A stretch of 64,000 nucleotides of DNA from an uncultured Bacteroidales bacterium (GTDB lineage Bacteria; Bacteroidota; Bacteroidia; Bacteroidales; ML635J-15), in the NCBI GenBank assembly GCA_937899245.1, contig CALDKB010000049.1, forward strand, positions 227,739-291,738, in the 5' to 3' direction. Of this stretch, positions 35,801 to 44,318 are shown in pieces (positions within the stretch are counted from its first letter, which is position 1; each line of letters starts with the position of its first letter). The notes under the pieces were generated by a model. The model had not been told where the DNA came from, did not search any database, and was given only the letters and a program-made list of their open reading frames with translations. The translations under genes and the position numbers were made by a program.

Positions 35801-36430
35801 TCGTATTTTTGGAGTAACGGCGACTCTTTACCAAATATCACCAATCTCGAAGCAGGGCCTTACACTCTTACCGTTACCGACGGATATGGCTGCACGACAC
35901 AAGGGACAACAGAAGTAACCGAACCGCAAAGTCTTGAATTCGAAAAAATTGTCATCCAAGACCCAACTTGTGCATACCTAAGCGACGGTATTATTCTTCT
36001 CTCTACAGTTGGCGGTGAAGAACCATATCATTTTTCGTGCAACAGACATTATATTGCTTCGCCACAGCGAACACATATTGGAAATGGCAATTATCTGTTT
36101 GCGGTAACCGATGCTATGGGTTGCAGAAACGAAATACTAATTACCCTTGACTCTCCTGAATCTTGCCTTCATATACCGAATGTGTTTACGCCAAACGCAG
36201 ATGGCATTAACGACTATTGGGTAATTGAAGGCATAGAAAAGTTTCCCAACGCAGAAGTTAGCGTATTCAACCGATGGGGTCAAAAACTATATTCTTGCAA
36301 AGAAGGCTGTTTGGAAGGTTGGAATGGCCGTTTCCGTGGGCATTTTGTTCCTGCAGGTTGCTATACTTACATTATCAACACCAATGTAGAAGACCTAAAA
36401 TTTTCGGGTGTAGTAACTATAATATACTAG
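32879..36430 (+). CDS. Large T9SS adhesin: IgGFc-binding-like domain, PKD, SprB repeats, type B sorting domain
   Basis: 1183 residues. Signal peptide (LLSTILLLFLGLFSAVAQ); residues about 20-480 resemble the IgGFc-binding N-terminal domain (DFWTVFMTNM; EYIVQTMPVTG; GKHFILTA); a PKD-like domain (IWTFGDETRLAGTEVSHSY); then several SprB-type repeats, each ending in a SAGxYxLTVxDxxGC phrase (YYLTVSDVNGCTG; YSLTVTDTFGCSA; YTLTVTDGYGCTT). The C-terminus HIPNVFTPNADGINDYWVI...NRWGQKLY is a CHU_C/type B T9SS domain directing export by type IX secretion and surface attachment. ATG at 32879 begins the signal; the ATG four codons upstream is less likely. Confidence 0.9.
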   Translation: MKDLLSTILLLFLGLFSAVAQQPRTTMGVDFWTVFMTNMNFTDTNTALEVSITVSALRDCSFTIENPNTGWSETHNAYAGRSVKVVLPKTECYISSEGRHNLLSIMEPTNRCLHLFSTDTVSLCTANFYSASFDGASILPTPALGSEYIVQTMPVTGFAYPPIFSVTAIEDNTVVDIIPQHPLQNGSMPPANNFTEPMTVSLNRGQSIQVCGGSVNPRDCSGARVIARNNKKIVVINGNKRTGVILHTSTDHIYEQAVPVNSWGKHFILTATELRCKDVVRITASGDDTEIVMNGNVMSTINANETFEFELDSSNRANFIETTSPSAMYLYTVTAANCTDSIGEIDSIGDPAMVWIAPIEQSIEDVVFSTFMPSFEAEFMPSRHFVNLVTKTENIQFMRIDNIPITSEFVPVPSNPQYSYARVEVSHGSHKITSNYGFTGHVYGLGKVVSYAYSVGSKVINLEEEMHVGDANANSPDAIHHYCIGDVIDLSVEVSCPTDSIIWTFGDETRLAGTEVSHSYTTEGNYLVEMHIYYPAGNTCSFDPESVHTFDIFVHQPYNIVNNHSARYGDTLYIQGNNIVAVSDTIIHGDYISQFGCDSLVTDNIFIRPYQLNGITAEICAGETYTLNNFNVSEAGTYYQYNISVNGTDSIVVLNLRLNANPQVYINSSGTMCNGGAELTASGNFEYLWSTGSTSQTIDINSPGTYSLTATDENSCTASAQIFIAPEVSANAEVGEIMCHGGVTQVEISAENGIGPYYGEVTETVGAGTYEYYVTDATGCVSSVIVEVVEPKPITLSFQTTDNPCYGDTIGTITASANNGIAPYSYFWQDGTTDSTLNNLSAGFYYLTVSDVNGCTGTAAAELADPSEIELQISAQMPICSSDNYGSATINATGGNGGFNYSWSNSFNSPSVDSLPIGTYSLTVTDTFGCSASTTITISALDSIEINLITTNLRCDLDSSGAIASDVKYGLEPFSYFWSNGDSLPNITNLEAGPYTLTVTDGYGCTTQGTTEVTEPQSLEFEKIVIQDPTCAYLSDGIILLSTVGGEEPYHFSCNRHYIASPQRTHIGNGNYLFAVTDAMGCRNEILITLDSPESCLHIPNVFTPNADGINDYWVIEGIEKFPNAEVSVFNRWGQKLYSCKEGCLEGWNGRFRGHFVPAGCYTYIINTNVEDLKFSGVVTIIY

Positions 36431-36476
36431 CGCCACGTAGCACAAATTTCATCGCATAGCCGATTTATATTTTTTA

Positions 36477-36507
36477 TTGCAAACTACCGAAAATTATCTT
36501 AACTTTG
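36477..36507 (+). promoter_or_regulatory. Promoter of kamA
   Basis: TTG (36477-36479), 20-nt spacer, TAACTTTG (36500-36507), 54 nt before the ATG. Confidence 0.55.
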
Positions 36508-36561
36508 CGCTCGCCAATTTTATTGGCATAACTATCAATGTATTTCTAAAAAAAATTAAAT

Positions 36562-37803
36562 ATGGCAAGCAGAAGAAAAGAAATGTTTCCTAACGTTACC
36601 GACGCAGAATGGAACGACTGGAAATGGCAGGTTCGCAACAGAATCGAAACATTGGAACAACTGAAAAAATACGTTTCGTTGACTCCAGAAGAAGAAGAAG
36701 GCGTTGCAAAGTCATTGAAGACCCTTCGTATGGCAATCACTCCTTATTATTTAAGTTTGATTAATCCAGACGATCCTAACGATCCGGTTCGCAAGCAGGC
36801 AATCCCAACAGCAGCAGAACTTCATCAAGCAGACGCCGATCTTCTCGACCCGCTTCACGAAGACGAAGATTCTCCTGTTCCTGGTCTTACACACCGTTAT
36901 CCGGACAGAGTTTTGTTCCTAATCACAGATATGTGTTCAATGTACTGCCGTCACTGCACACGCCGCAGATTCGCAGGTCAACACGACTGCCAGTCTCCAT
37001 CAGAACGCATACAGGCAGCTATCGACTATGTAGCACGCACTCCACAAGTTCGCGACGTCCTTCTTTCTGGTGGCGACGCCCTTATGGTCGACGACGATAT
37101 GTTGGAATCAATTATCCAACGTCTTCGCGCCATCCCGCACGTTGAAATCATCCGTATCGGTTCAAGAACTCCGGTTGTATGCCCGCAGCGTATTACCGAA
37201 CATCTTGTTGAAATGTTGAAGAAGTACCATCCAATCTGGTTAAACACTCACTTCAATCACCCGAATGAGGTTACCGAAGAATCGGCAGCAGCATGTGCTC
37301 GCCTTGCCAACGCTGGTGTTCCTTTAGGAAACCAGTCGGTATTGCTCCGCGGAATCAACGACAACGTCGACATCATGAAGAAACTTGTACACAAGCTCGT
37401 TATGATGAGAGTTCGCCCGTACTACATCTACCAGTGCGACCTTTCTATGGGTCTTGAACATTTCCGTACTCCAGTTTCAAAGGGTATCGAAATTATCGAA
37501 GGTCTTCGTGGTCACACATCGGGATATGCTGTTCCAACTTTCGTAGTTGACGCTCCAGGTGGTGGCGGAAAGATTCCGGTAATGCCTAACTACTTGATTT
37601 CGGAAAGCCCGACAAGAGTTATTCTCCGTAACTACGAAGGCGTTATCACAACCTACACCCAGCCAACCGATTACGTTGACAACACCGCCAAGGTTGAAGA
37701 AGGCCAGATTAAGCCGGAAGGCGTTCTCCGTCTTGTAAAGGGCGAACAGATGGCTCTCGAACCAAACAACCTCGCACGCAAGGAAAGACACACTAAAAAA
37801 TAA
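36562..37803 (+). CDS. kamA: Lysine 2,3-aminomutase
   Basis: 413 residues. Radical-SAM Cys triad CSMYCRHC (C125, C129, C132), the SAM-binding GGDAL block (LLSGGDALMVDD), and the PLP-lysine loop VDAPGGGGKIPVMPNY. It converts L-lysine to beta-lysine, the first step of lysine fermentation, or supplies beta-lysine as an osmolyte. Length and C-terminal region match clostridial-type KamA rather than the shorter EpmB. A strong terminator follows, but two related-context genes lie just beyond on the same strand. Confidence 0.95.
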   Translation: MASRRKEMFPNVTDAEWNDWKWQVRNRIETLEQLKKYVSLTPEEEEGVAKSLKTLRMAITPYYLSLINPDDPNDPVRKQAIPTAAELHQADADLLDPLHEDEDSPVPGLTHRYPDRVLFLITDMCSMYCRHCTRRRFAGQHDCQSPSERIQAAIDYVARTPQVRDVLLSGGDALMVDDDMLESIIQRLRAIPHVEIIRIGSRTPVVCPQRITEHLVEMLKKYHPIWLNTHFNHPNEVTEESAAACARLANAGVPLGNQSVLLRGINDNVDIMKKLVHKLVMMRVRPYYIYQCDLSMGLEHFRTPVSKGIEIIEGLRGHTSGYAVPTFVVDAPGGGGKIPVMPNYLISESPTRVILRNYEGVITTYTQPTDYVDNTAKVEEGQIKPEGVLRLVKGEQMALEPNNLARKERHTKK

Positions 37804-37816
37804 TACTTAACGCATC

Positions 37817-37850
37817 AAATAAAGGCGTGGTAATCACGCCTTTATTTTTT
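37817..37850 (+). terminator. Terminator directly after kamA
   Basis: 13-bp stem AAATAAAGGCGTG / CACGCCTTTATTT, loop GTAAT, T-tract. It ends 7 nt before the next ATG (37857). Confidence 0.85.
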
Positions 37851-37856
37851 ATTGCA

Positions 37857-38879
37857 ATGCCGTTCGTAAACGAAATATTGAAATATCGTTCGCTGTCGAT
37901 TGTCGGAATGGAAAAGAACACCGGCAAGACGGAATGCCTGAACTATATCATCAGACGGCTGAACGACAGTGGGAAAAGCATTGCAATTACCTCTATTGGC
38001 ATCGACGGGGAAACCGTTGACCAAGTAACAAACACACACAAGCCCGAAATCGAAATCACACCCGGCACATTGTTCGTAACAGACGAAAAACATTACAAAA
38101 CACGCAAGATAACGTCGGAAATACTAAACATTTCGAAACAATCGACATCGCTCGGACGACTTGTTACAGCAAAGGCAAAATCGCAGGGGAAGCTGATTTT
38201 TTCCGGCCCGTCGAGCACAATGTGGATTAAGGATGTCATCGCTGAAATGCAGGATCTTGGTGCCGACCTGACCATTATCGATGGTGCCCTGTCGCGCAAA
38301 TCGCTCGGCTCGCCATCGGTTACCGACTGCATGATACTTTCGACCGGCGCAGTTGTGTCGCACGACACAAACGAACTTATCCGCAAGACTAAATTCGTTT
38401 ACAACCTTATCAACACAGAAAAGTACGAATCTAACTTATGCGAAAGTCTACTGCAAACAGAACGCGGACTTTGGGCTATCGACAACGAAAACCACATCCA
38501 CGACCTCAGCATAGACTCAACCCTTTTGCTCGAAAAGAACAAGGACAAGCTCTTTGAATACGGAAATACAATTTTTGCCAGCGGAATTGTCAGCGACAAA
38601 GTGTTGAATCTGCTAAGAATGCAAAAGGACATACAAAGCACAACCCTGATAGTGAAGGATTTCACCAAGATTTTTGTCACACCTGAAACACTCTACTCCT
38701 ACCTGTCAAAAGGCGGGAAAATAAAGGTCCTGCTAAAGACCAAGCTAATTGCCGTGTGCGTAAACCCCACATCTCCTGCCGGATATGTAATTAATTCAGA
38801 AAAGATTACCGCAGAGCTTTCCGAAGCATTGCAAATCCCCGTTTACGACATCTTCAAGACAAAATATACTACCGAATAA
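37857..38879 (+). CDS. P-loop NTPase, KamB-like
   Basis: 340 residues. Near the start SIVGMEKNTGKTECL is a Walker A (GMEKNTGKT) of a MinD/GTPase-like fold; SIGIDGETVDQVT and TIIDGALSRKSLG are later conserved blocks. Together with its place directly downstream of kamA this fits KamB, named as a component for lysine 5,6-aminomutase reactivation in lysine-fermentation loci; I recall the family only by pattern. KamC, KamD and KamE are not in the window. ATG at 37857 is used because the frame upstream to 37827 runs through the kamA terminator. Confidence 0.5.
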   Translation: MPFVNEILKYRSLSIVGMEKNTGKTECLNYIIRRLNDSGKSIAITSIGIDGETVDQVTNTHKPEIEITPGTLFVTDEKHYKTRKITSEILNISKQSTSLGRLVTAKAKSQGKLIFSGPSSTMWIKDVIAEMQDLGADLTIIDGALSRKSLGSPSVTDCMILSTGAVVSHDTNELIRKTKFVYNLINTEKYESNLCESLLQTERGLWAIDNENHIHDLSIDSTLLLEKNKDKLFEYGNTIFASGIVSDKVLNLLRMQKDIQSTTLIVKDFTKIFVTPETLYSYLSKGGKIKVLLKTKLIAVCVNPTSPAGYVINSEKITAELSEALQIPVYDIFKTKYTTE

Positions 38880-38896
38880 ACCTTAAACATATTGCC

Positions 38897-39652
38897 ATGT
38901 ACCAGACGATTTCAGTATCAAGCGAATCAAACATCACGACCATAAAATTCGACAACGAGCAGACAATGAACGCAATGAGCCAGCTTTTCCTAAAGGAACT
39001 GCACGAAGCAATAGAAAGCGTCCGCAGCGATAAGGATTGTCGAGTTCTGATTCTCCGCGGCACCGAAAAAGTCTTTTCTGCCGGTGGTAACCTACACGAG
39101 ATAGCAGCCGCCGACTATGAAACTGCAGTGCTAATGGCAACCAACGCCCATTACATTTACGACGGAATACTAAACTTAGAAATTCCAGTAATAGCCGCAT
39201 TGGACGGAATAGTATACGGCGGAGGACTAGAACTTGCCCTTCGATGCGACATCCGTTTCTGCACACCAAAAACACGCTTCAAATTTCCCGAAGTTGACAT
39301 GGGAATAATCCCTGGTGCTGGAGGCATTTCATTCCTTTCCAAATACATATCGCCTGCTGACATTGCATATTTTGTTTATTCTTGTTCGCCGATTCCAGTA
39401 GAATACGCACAGCAGCATGGCATCGTACAGAATGTTTTTCCAAGCGAAGACATCTATTCCCATACTTTTGAGTTTGCAAAGGAACTTGCATCAAAATCTC
39501 GTGAGGCGCTACGCGCTGCAAAACACGAAATTACATCAACACTAAACGGCAATATTAAGGAAAGTCTCAACCTTGAAATAAAGGAATTTGCCGCCACACT
39601 CCAAAGCGACGGAAAAACAAAGATTGCAGAATTCTTCGCAAAAAAGAAATAA
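38897..39652 (+). CDS. Enoyl-CoA hydratase/isomerase family protein
   Basis: 251 residues of the crotonase fold. Oxyanion-hole segments are FSAGGNLHEIAAAD (about 56-69) and GIVYGGGLELALRCDIRF; FPEVDMGIIPGAGG is the third hallmark, with Glu after GG at the catalytic position. It would act on an acyl-CoA thioester; substrate unknown. It begins 17 nt after the P-loop gene, so the two are co-transcribed; next to kamA this suggests a role in amino-acid fermentation (inference). Confidence 0.85.
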   Translation: MYQTISVSSESNITTIKFDNEQTMNAMSQLFLKELHEAIESVRSDKDCRVLILRGTEKVFSAGGNLHEIAAADYETAVLMATNAHYIYDGILNLEIPVIAALDGIVYGGGLELALRCDIRFCTPKTRFKFPEVDMGIIPGAGGISFLSKYISPADIAYFVYSCSPIPVEYAQQHGIVQNVFPSEDIYSHTFEFAKELASKSREALRAAKHEITSTLNGNIKESLNLEIKEFAATLQSDGKTKIAEFFAKKK

Positions 39653-39684
39653 AGTCAAAACATACCGGTCTGTCTGTCAGCAGA

Positions 39685-41973
39685 TCATCCGAGTATCATT
39701 CCTATCTGGAAAACGCCAAAGGCAACCAGCCAAGCAAGTGCCAACGACACTCCTACCGATATGGCTGCCCATTTCAGTCCAGAAACCTTGCGAATAGCCG
39801 AGGTGGCACCAAGACACGGGAAACATACAAGCATAAAGAACACCATGGCCAAGGCCGCACATTTGCCTTGTCGTGAAGTTACGACTATGCTGTCTTTCCC
39901 ATTAATATTAAGTAAAGCCATTGAACAGGCCGTCAATTCCTTGCTAAAGAATCCAGAAAGTGTAACAACAGACATTTTCCAGTCGAAGCCAATTGGTCTG
40001 AAAACCGGTTCTACAAATACACCCACCTTTGCTAGTGCCGATCGACCAATTTGCTCATCATGCATTGCGGTTTGCAAAACAGACCTTGTATCTTCATTAG
40101 ATGCATTAGCAATCAACGCATCGTAATTTCGCGAATATTCAGCATTATGAGGGAAATACGTCAAAGCCCAAATGGCAAGCATGCCAATAAGAACGACACC
40201 AGAAATGCGCTTCAGATATTCCCACGTACGATTCCACATATAAGAAATAGAAATCAACAATGTCGGGCGTTTATAAGATGGGAGTTCAATAACATAAGGA
40301 GTTTCCGTATGACGGCGAAGAGCTTTGGAACTTATTTTTGCATATACGAGAGCCAATAAAAAACCAATCAGATAAACAACCACCATTATCAATGCTGGAT
40401 ATTCAGGGAAAATTGCGGAAACAAGCATTATGCACACCGGCCAACTAGCAGCACACGGCAAGAAAAGAAGCATCATCGACAAAACCGCCTTATCCTTTTT
40501 GCTCTCGACAGACCTTGCTGTCATTATAGCCGGAACCGAACAGCCGAAACCAAGAATCATTGGAGCCAACGACTTTCCCTGCAAACCAAGCTTACGCAAA
40601 AAGCCATCAAGGCAAAACGAAACTCTACCTAAATATCCAGAATTCTCCATGATGCCGACCAATAGGAAAAATATGAACAACATCGGCACATACGACAGGA
40701 TGCAACCAATGCCTGCTATTAGTCCATCAGCAAGAAAATCGCAGAAAAAGCCCTCCGTCATCGAGCTATGAATTGCCACCGAAAGAGATTTGAAACCGCG
40801 GGTAATCCATACGAAAGGAAATTTACCAAGTTCAAATGTTGCACAGAAAATAGCAGTCATAATTAGCAGGAATATCGGAATTCCCGATTTGGCAGACATC
40901 AGCACCGAATCCTTTTTTTCAGAATCCCACTGAGACCGTCTCTCACCAGTAACATTTGACAGTAATCCGTCAATATACGAACGCCTTGCCTGCTTCAGCA
41001 TATAGAAAACATGATTGTCGTACTGCTTGCCTATTACAGACATGTGCCTTTTCACAAAGCAATTAACCTTATTGTTGCACGAACGGCAAGGAGAATTGAA
41101 GTTGTGCACTATAGAGTCCTCCTCAAGCATCGATATAGCAAGGAATCTCGGCGACGCATTAAAATCATACCCTTTTTCGCGTGCCAGCGTTCTTTTTATC
41201 GACGAAATATGATGTTCAATCTGTCGTCCATAATTTGCATGTACACTTCGCAAATTAGGATTGTCTTCTGTATATGCCGACAATATCGTCTTCATGGCAT
41301 TGAGCCTGCTTTCATCGGTTTCGTCGGCCTCATTGTACAATGCAATTGGGATTCCCAAATATCGCGACAGCAAACCAAGATCATACGAAACACCGTTTTC
41401 ATCCTCGTCGACATACCCGCGAACAAGCATTACCATTTTGGCACCGAAATCCATCATCTGAACAATCGGCATAAGCTCGGTCTCAAGCTTGTAAAAGTCA
41501 ACGACAGCAACAATTACATCGTTTCTTTCTGACAATATAAGATTTCTAAAGCGCTTGTTTGGATAATCGTTTCCAAAAATGTAATCGACCTTGGGAAGAT
41601 ATGTAATGCTAAAATTGTAATTCTCAAAATTATATTCCGACTCGCCGCCAAAGAGATTAATCGGATACGACTCTGCCGTCTGCATAATAGAAACCCTTAC
41701 GCTATCTAGTTCATCGACTATCTTATCCTGGCAATTCGGATCGGCTGCAGACACAAGGGAGATATTATCAAGGTACGACTTTGGCATAACGCAAGGCCTC
41801 TTGTTTCCGGCAACCTTAACAACAACTTTCCCGTCACGGGTAATGTCTGTCACCACAATGGACTTACCTATGGCAATGCCACGGTCTTTCATACAATTCT
41901 TAAATTCATTGCAACCGAATATCTTAGCAACACAATACTCCTGATTGCAAACAATTTGAACTTCTTCACTCAT
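39685..41973 (-). CDS. feoB: FeoA-FeoB fusion iron transporter with degenerate G domain
   Basis: 762 residues. Residues about 20-75 are a FeoA domain (MKDRGIAIGKSIVVTD; VVKVAGNKRPCVMPKSYLDNI). Residues about 95-235 align with the FeoB G domain by order but lack its motifs: no GxxxxGK[ST] P-loop (the region reads QTAESYPINLFGGE), the G3 DLPG is YLPK, and the G4 NxxD is RGYVDE. The rest is a normal FeoB permease: SYVPMLFIFFLLVGIMENSGYLG, GFGCSVPAIMTAR (gate 1), LPCAASWPVC (gate 2) and matching helices. A Cys cluster (CRSCNNKVNC, about 296-305) lies just before the membrane part. ATG at 41973 used; the upstream in-frame TTG is not. FeoB imports Fe2+; here GTP control appears lost. Confidence 0.8.
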   Translation of the reverse strand: MSEEVQIVCNQEYCVAKIFGCNEFKNCMKDRGIAIGKSIVVTDITRDGKVVVKVAGNKRPCVMPKSYLDNISLVSAADPNCQDKIVDELDSVRVSIMQTAESYPINLFGGESEYNFENYNFSITYLPKVDYIFGNDYPNKRFRNLILSERNDVIVAVVDFYKLETELMPIVQMMDFGAKMVMLVRGYVDEDENGVSYDLGLLSRYLGIPIALYNEADETDESRLNAMKTILSAYTEDNPNLRSVHANYGRQIEHHISSIKRTLAREKGYDFNASPRFLAISMLEEDSIVHNFNSPCRSCNNKVNCFVKRHMSVIGKQYDNHVFYMLKQARRSYIDGLLSNVTGERRSQWDSEKKDSVLMSAKSGIPIFLLIMTAIFCATFELGKFPFVWITRGFKSLSVAIHSSMTEGFFCDFLADGLIAGIGCILSYVPMLFIFFLLVGIMENSGYLGRVSFCLDGFLRKLGLQGKSLAPMILGFGCSVPAIMTARSVESKKDKAVLSMMLLFLPCAASWPVCIMLVSAIFPEYPALIMVVVYLIGFLLALVYAKISSKALRRHTETPYVIELPSYKRPTLLISISYMWNRTWEYLKRISGVVLIGMLAIWALTYFPHNAEYSRNYDALIANASNEDTRSVLQTAMHDEQIGRSALAKVGVFVEPVFRPIGFDWKMSVVTLSGFFSKELTACSMALLNINGKDSIVVTSRQGKCAALAMVFFMLVCFPCLGATSAIRKVSGLKWAAISVGVSLALAWLVAFGVFQIGMILG

Positions 41974-42088
41974 TTCAATCCCAAATTCACTATACAATTT
42001 GCGAAAATAAAAGGTTTACAAATCTTGGCACAAAATAATCGCACCAAGATATTAACCATATTTCAATATAAAATGTGAATAAAGCCAG

Positions 42089-43405
42089 TTACATACTGCG
42101 AAGCAAGAACCCCATGTACAGCGGCAGCGTAAGCGTCTGACCATCCCTACCTACATTATAGTCTCCAAGCTTTATGGAATGAAAAACATGATATTTTTCA
42201 GGTTGTTTCAACACCGTCTTCATGCTTTTTGCATTTCCAGACTCCGCCTTAACCTCCAAAAGCACGCATTCGCCTTTATAACGCATCACAAAGTCTATTT
42301 CCAAACCAGAATCCTTGTGGAAATAAAACAAACGCCGCTCCATCTTACCTAAGAAGTCGGCAGCAAGATTCTCGAAAATTGCTCCCTTGTACCCATATAA
42401 ATTTCCCATAAGGATATCGGATTGTGTCCCATTGCTCAACATACTTACAAACAATCCAGTATCAGCCATATAGACCTTGAAGACATCGTTAACGGCATTG
42501 CCATCCAACGGAAGTTCCGTTATCGACAAATTATAGCAGCGCTCAATTATACCAGCATCCTCAATCCATTGCAGGCAACCCAAAAACATATCCGCACGTG
42601 CATTCCTTTTAATTTCCGAATACTTGAACTTCTTGTTTTCGCGGCTCAACTGCTTTGGAATAGAATCGAAGCATTCGCGTATATTCGGTTTGTACTTTTT
42701 ATCGGCATACTTTACCATATCATCCTTATAGCCACGAACAATGTCTCGCTGTTTTTTCAAAACCTTAGCCATGTCGTGCGTCTCTATAAAAATTTTAACA
42801 GCCTCGGGCATCCCTCCCACAACGACATACTGCAACAACAACTCCCTAAAACGAGAATGCAACGGAGCCGGAACAGGAATCTCCTTTTCGAGACATTCCT
42901 GCAACTTGGCGATAACAATTTCATCTATGCCATTCGCCCACAAAAATTCCTCAAAATCCATTGGATGCATAGTGAGACTAGTCTCATACCCTACAGGAAT
43001 TGCACGCATGTCATCACCATCGCGATAACCTTTCAAGCCCAAGAGCGATCCTGTACAAATGACATCGTACCTTCCATCAAGGCAAAAGAACTTCAAAGAA
43101 GCACGAGCGTTGGGACATTGCTGTATCTCGTCAAACACCAAACAGGTTTTTCCCGGCTTAAACTTTACGTTTAACATCGACGAAATGTACATCACCAAAT
43201 CATCAACTTCGAGCGAATTAGAAAAGATTTCGGCATACTCCGCCTTGCGGAAAAAATCAATGTACACGACATTTTCATAATTCTCGTTTGCAAACTGAAG
43301 AACAGAATATGTTTTCCCGCACTGTCTGCATCCCTTTACAATCAAAGGCTTATGTTCTTGTTCATTTTTCCAGTCGATAAACTCCTGAATTATCTTCCGC
43401 TTCAT
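42089..43405 (-). CDS. AAA ATPase with DUF4143 C-terminal domain
   Basis: 438 residues. N-terminal AAA_14 ATPase: LIVKGCRQCGKTYSVLQFA (Walker A GCRQCGKT), VYIDFFRKAEY, and CLVFDEIQQCPNAR (Walker B). C-terminal DUF4143 with restriction-nuclease-like features: YFHKDSGLEIDFVMRYKGECVLLEVKAESGNAKSM (D-x11-E-x-K spacing). The family is abundant in Bacteroidota and may act as DNA-linked or toxin-antitoxin-like ATPases; function unproven. ATG at 43405 (MKRKII) starts the domain; the frame extends upstream without support. It sits next to the 33-nt repeats. Confidence 0.85.
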   Translation of the reverse strand: MKRKIIQEFIDWKNEQEHKPLIVKGCRQCGKTYSVLQFANENYENVVYIDFFRKAEYAEIFSNSLEVDDLVMYISSMLNVKFKPGKTCLVFDEIQQCPNARASLKFFCLDGRYDVICTGSLLGLKGYRDGDDMRAIPVGYETSLTMHPMDFEEFLWANGIDEIVIAKLQECLEKEIPVPAPLHSRFRELLLQYVVVGGMPEAVKIFIETHDMAKVLKKQRDIVRGYKDDMVKYADKKYKPNIRECFDSIPKQLSRENKKFKYSEIKRNARADMFLGCLQWIEDAGIIERCYNLSITELPLDGNAVNDVFKVYMADTGLFVSMLSNGTQSDILMGNLYGYKGAIFENLAADFLGKMERRLFYFHKDSGLEIDFVMRYKGECVLLEVKAESGNAKSMKTVLKQPEKYHVFHSIKLGDYNVGRDGQTLTLPLYMGFLLRSM

Positions 43406-43535
43406 AATCATTACATTTTTCAACCACAAAGATAATAGCATTCGACACAAACGCCAACGCAAAGTACATATTTTTTACAACAACTTAGCACACATATTAT
43501 AACCGCCTATAGTTCAATATTTTACATATTATTTA

Positions 43536-43660
43536 CTACACTTTTTCAAACGACTTTTTTATCATTTGCTACACTTTTTAAAACGACTTTTTTATCATTT
43601 AGCACACTTTTTCAAACGACTTATTTATAATTCGCTACACTTTTTCAAGCGACTTTCTCT
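43536..43660. repeat. Four tandem 33-nt repeats upstream of the DUF4143 ATPase gene
   Basis: Units start at 43536, 43569, 43602 and 43635. Shared core is CACTTTTTCAAACGACTT with 1-2 changes per copy; the last copy is eroded at its right end. No unique spacers, and stop codons in the unit exclude coding. Together with the box at 43710-43717 they fill the 327-nt gap between the divergent ATPase and LOG genes. Confidence 0.85.
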
Positions 43661-43709
43661 ACAGCAAAACAAAAAGGGTTCAAATTAGCATCAATATGTT
43701 TTCATTTAT

Positions 43710-43717
43710 TATATTTG
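43710..43717 (+). promoter_or_regulatory. -7 box for the LOG-dgt-siaBC operon
   Basis: TATATTTG, 15 nt before the ATG at 43733. Confidence 0.5.
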
Positions 43718-43732
43718 TGCAAAAATTATAAA

Positions 43733-44314
43733 ATGATTGATTCTGTATGTGTCTTCTGCAGCTCCAGTCAGGACCTGCGAAAAGAATATTACGACTATGC
43801 CGCTAAATTCGGCAAAATATTAGCGGAAAACCACATCACAATTTACCATGGTGGCGGGATTATTGGACTTATGGGTGCTCTTATGCGTGGCGCATACGAG
43901 CAAGGCGGAAACAAGATTATCGGTGTTGTTCCCGAAAAACTTTGCCGCGAAGGCATCGTTTCCGCCGAGATGCAAGAGCTGGTTGTTACCGCCGACATGA
44001 AAGAGCGCAAGGCGTTTCTGCGCGAGCACGCCGACTCGTTCGCCATATTGCCCGGAGCCTTCGGAACCATGGACGAAATGTTTGAAATAATCACCCTGAA
44101 GCAACTAAAATACCACAACAAGGCAATAGTGATATTAAACTTCGACCATTTCTACGACGACATGCTGAAACAGATCGCCAAATTTTTCGACGAAGGTTTC
44201 ACCGTAAACAACTACAAGACCACGTTTTATGTATGCGAAACCCCTGAAGATGCGGTAGAATACCTCAAGACCTACGTACCAACACATGTATACGACAAAT
44301 ATTTAAAGGAATAG
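43733..44314 (+). CDS. LOG-family (TIGR00730) nucleoside 5'-monophosphate phosphoribohydrolase-like protein
   Basis: 193 residues from the ATG at 43733. Rossmann-like: VCVFCSSSQDLRKEYYDYA, GGGIIGLMGALMRGA, IGVVPEKL, MKERKAFLREHADSFAIL, and LPGAFGTMDEMFEI, which corresponds to the PGGxGTxxE motif with Gly replaced by Ala-Phe. Family members cleave the N-glycosidic bond of purine nucleotides (cytokinin activation in plants; nucleotide pool control in bacteria). It begins an operon, 4 nt before dgt. Confidence 0.85.
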   Translation: MIDSVCVFCSSSQDLRKEYYDYAAKFGKILAENHITIYHGGGIIGLMGALMRGAYEQGGNKIIGVVPEKLCREGIVSAEMQELVVTADMKERKAFLREHADSFAILPGAFGTMDEMFEIITLKQLKYHNKAIVILNFDHFYDDMLKQIAKFFDEGFTVNNYKTTFYVCETPEDAVEYLKTYVPTHVYDKYLKE

Positions 44315-44318
44315 CAAA

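Noticed and set aside
37827..37856. Upstream start for the KamB-like protein
   Set aside because: It lies in the kamA terminator hairpin; the ATG at 37857 is adjacent to the Walker A region and fits better.
43536..43660. CRISPR array
   Set aside because: Units are directly adjacent with no variable spacers, only four copies, and no cas genes nearby.
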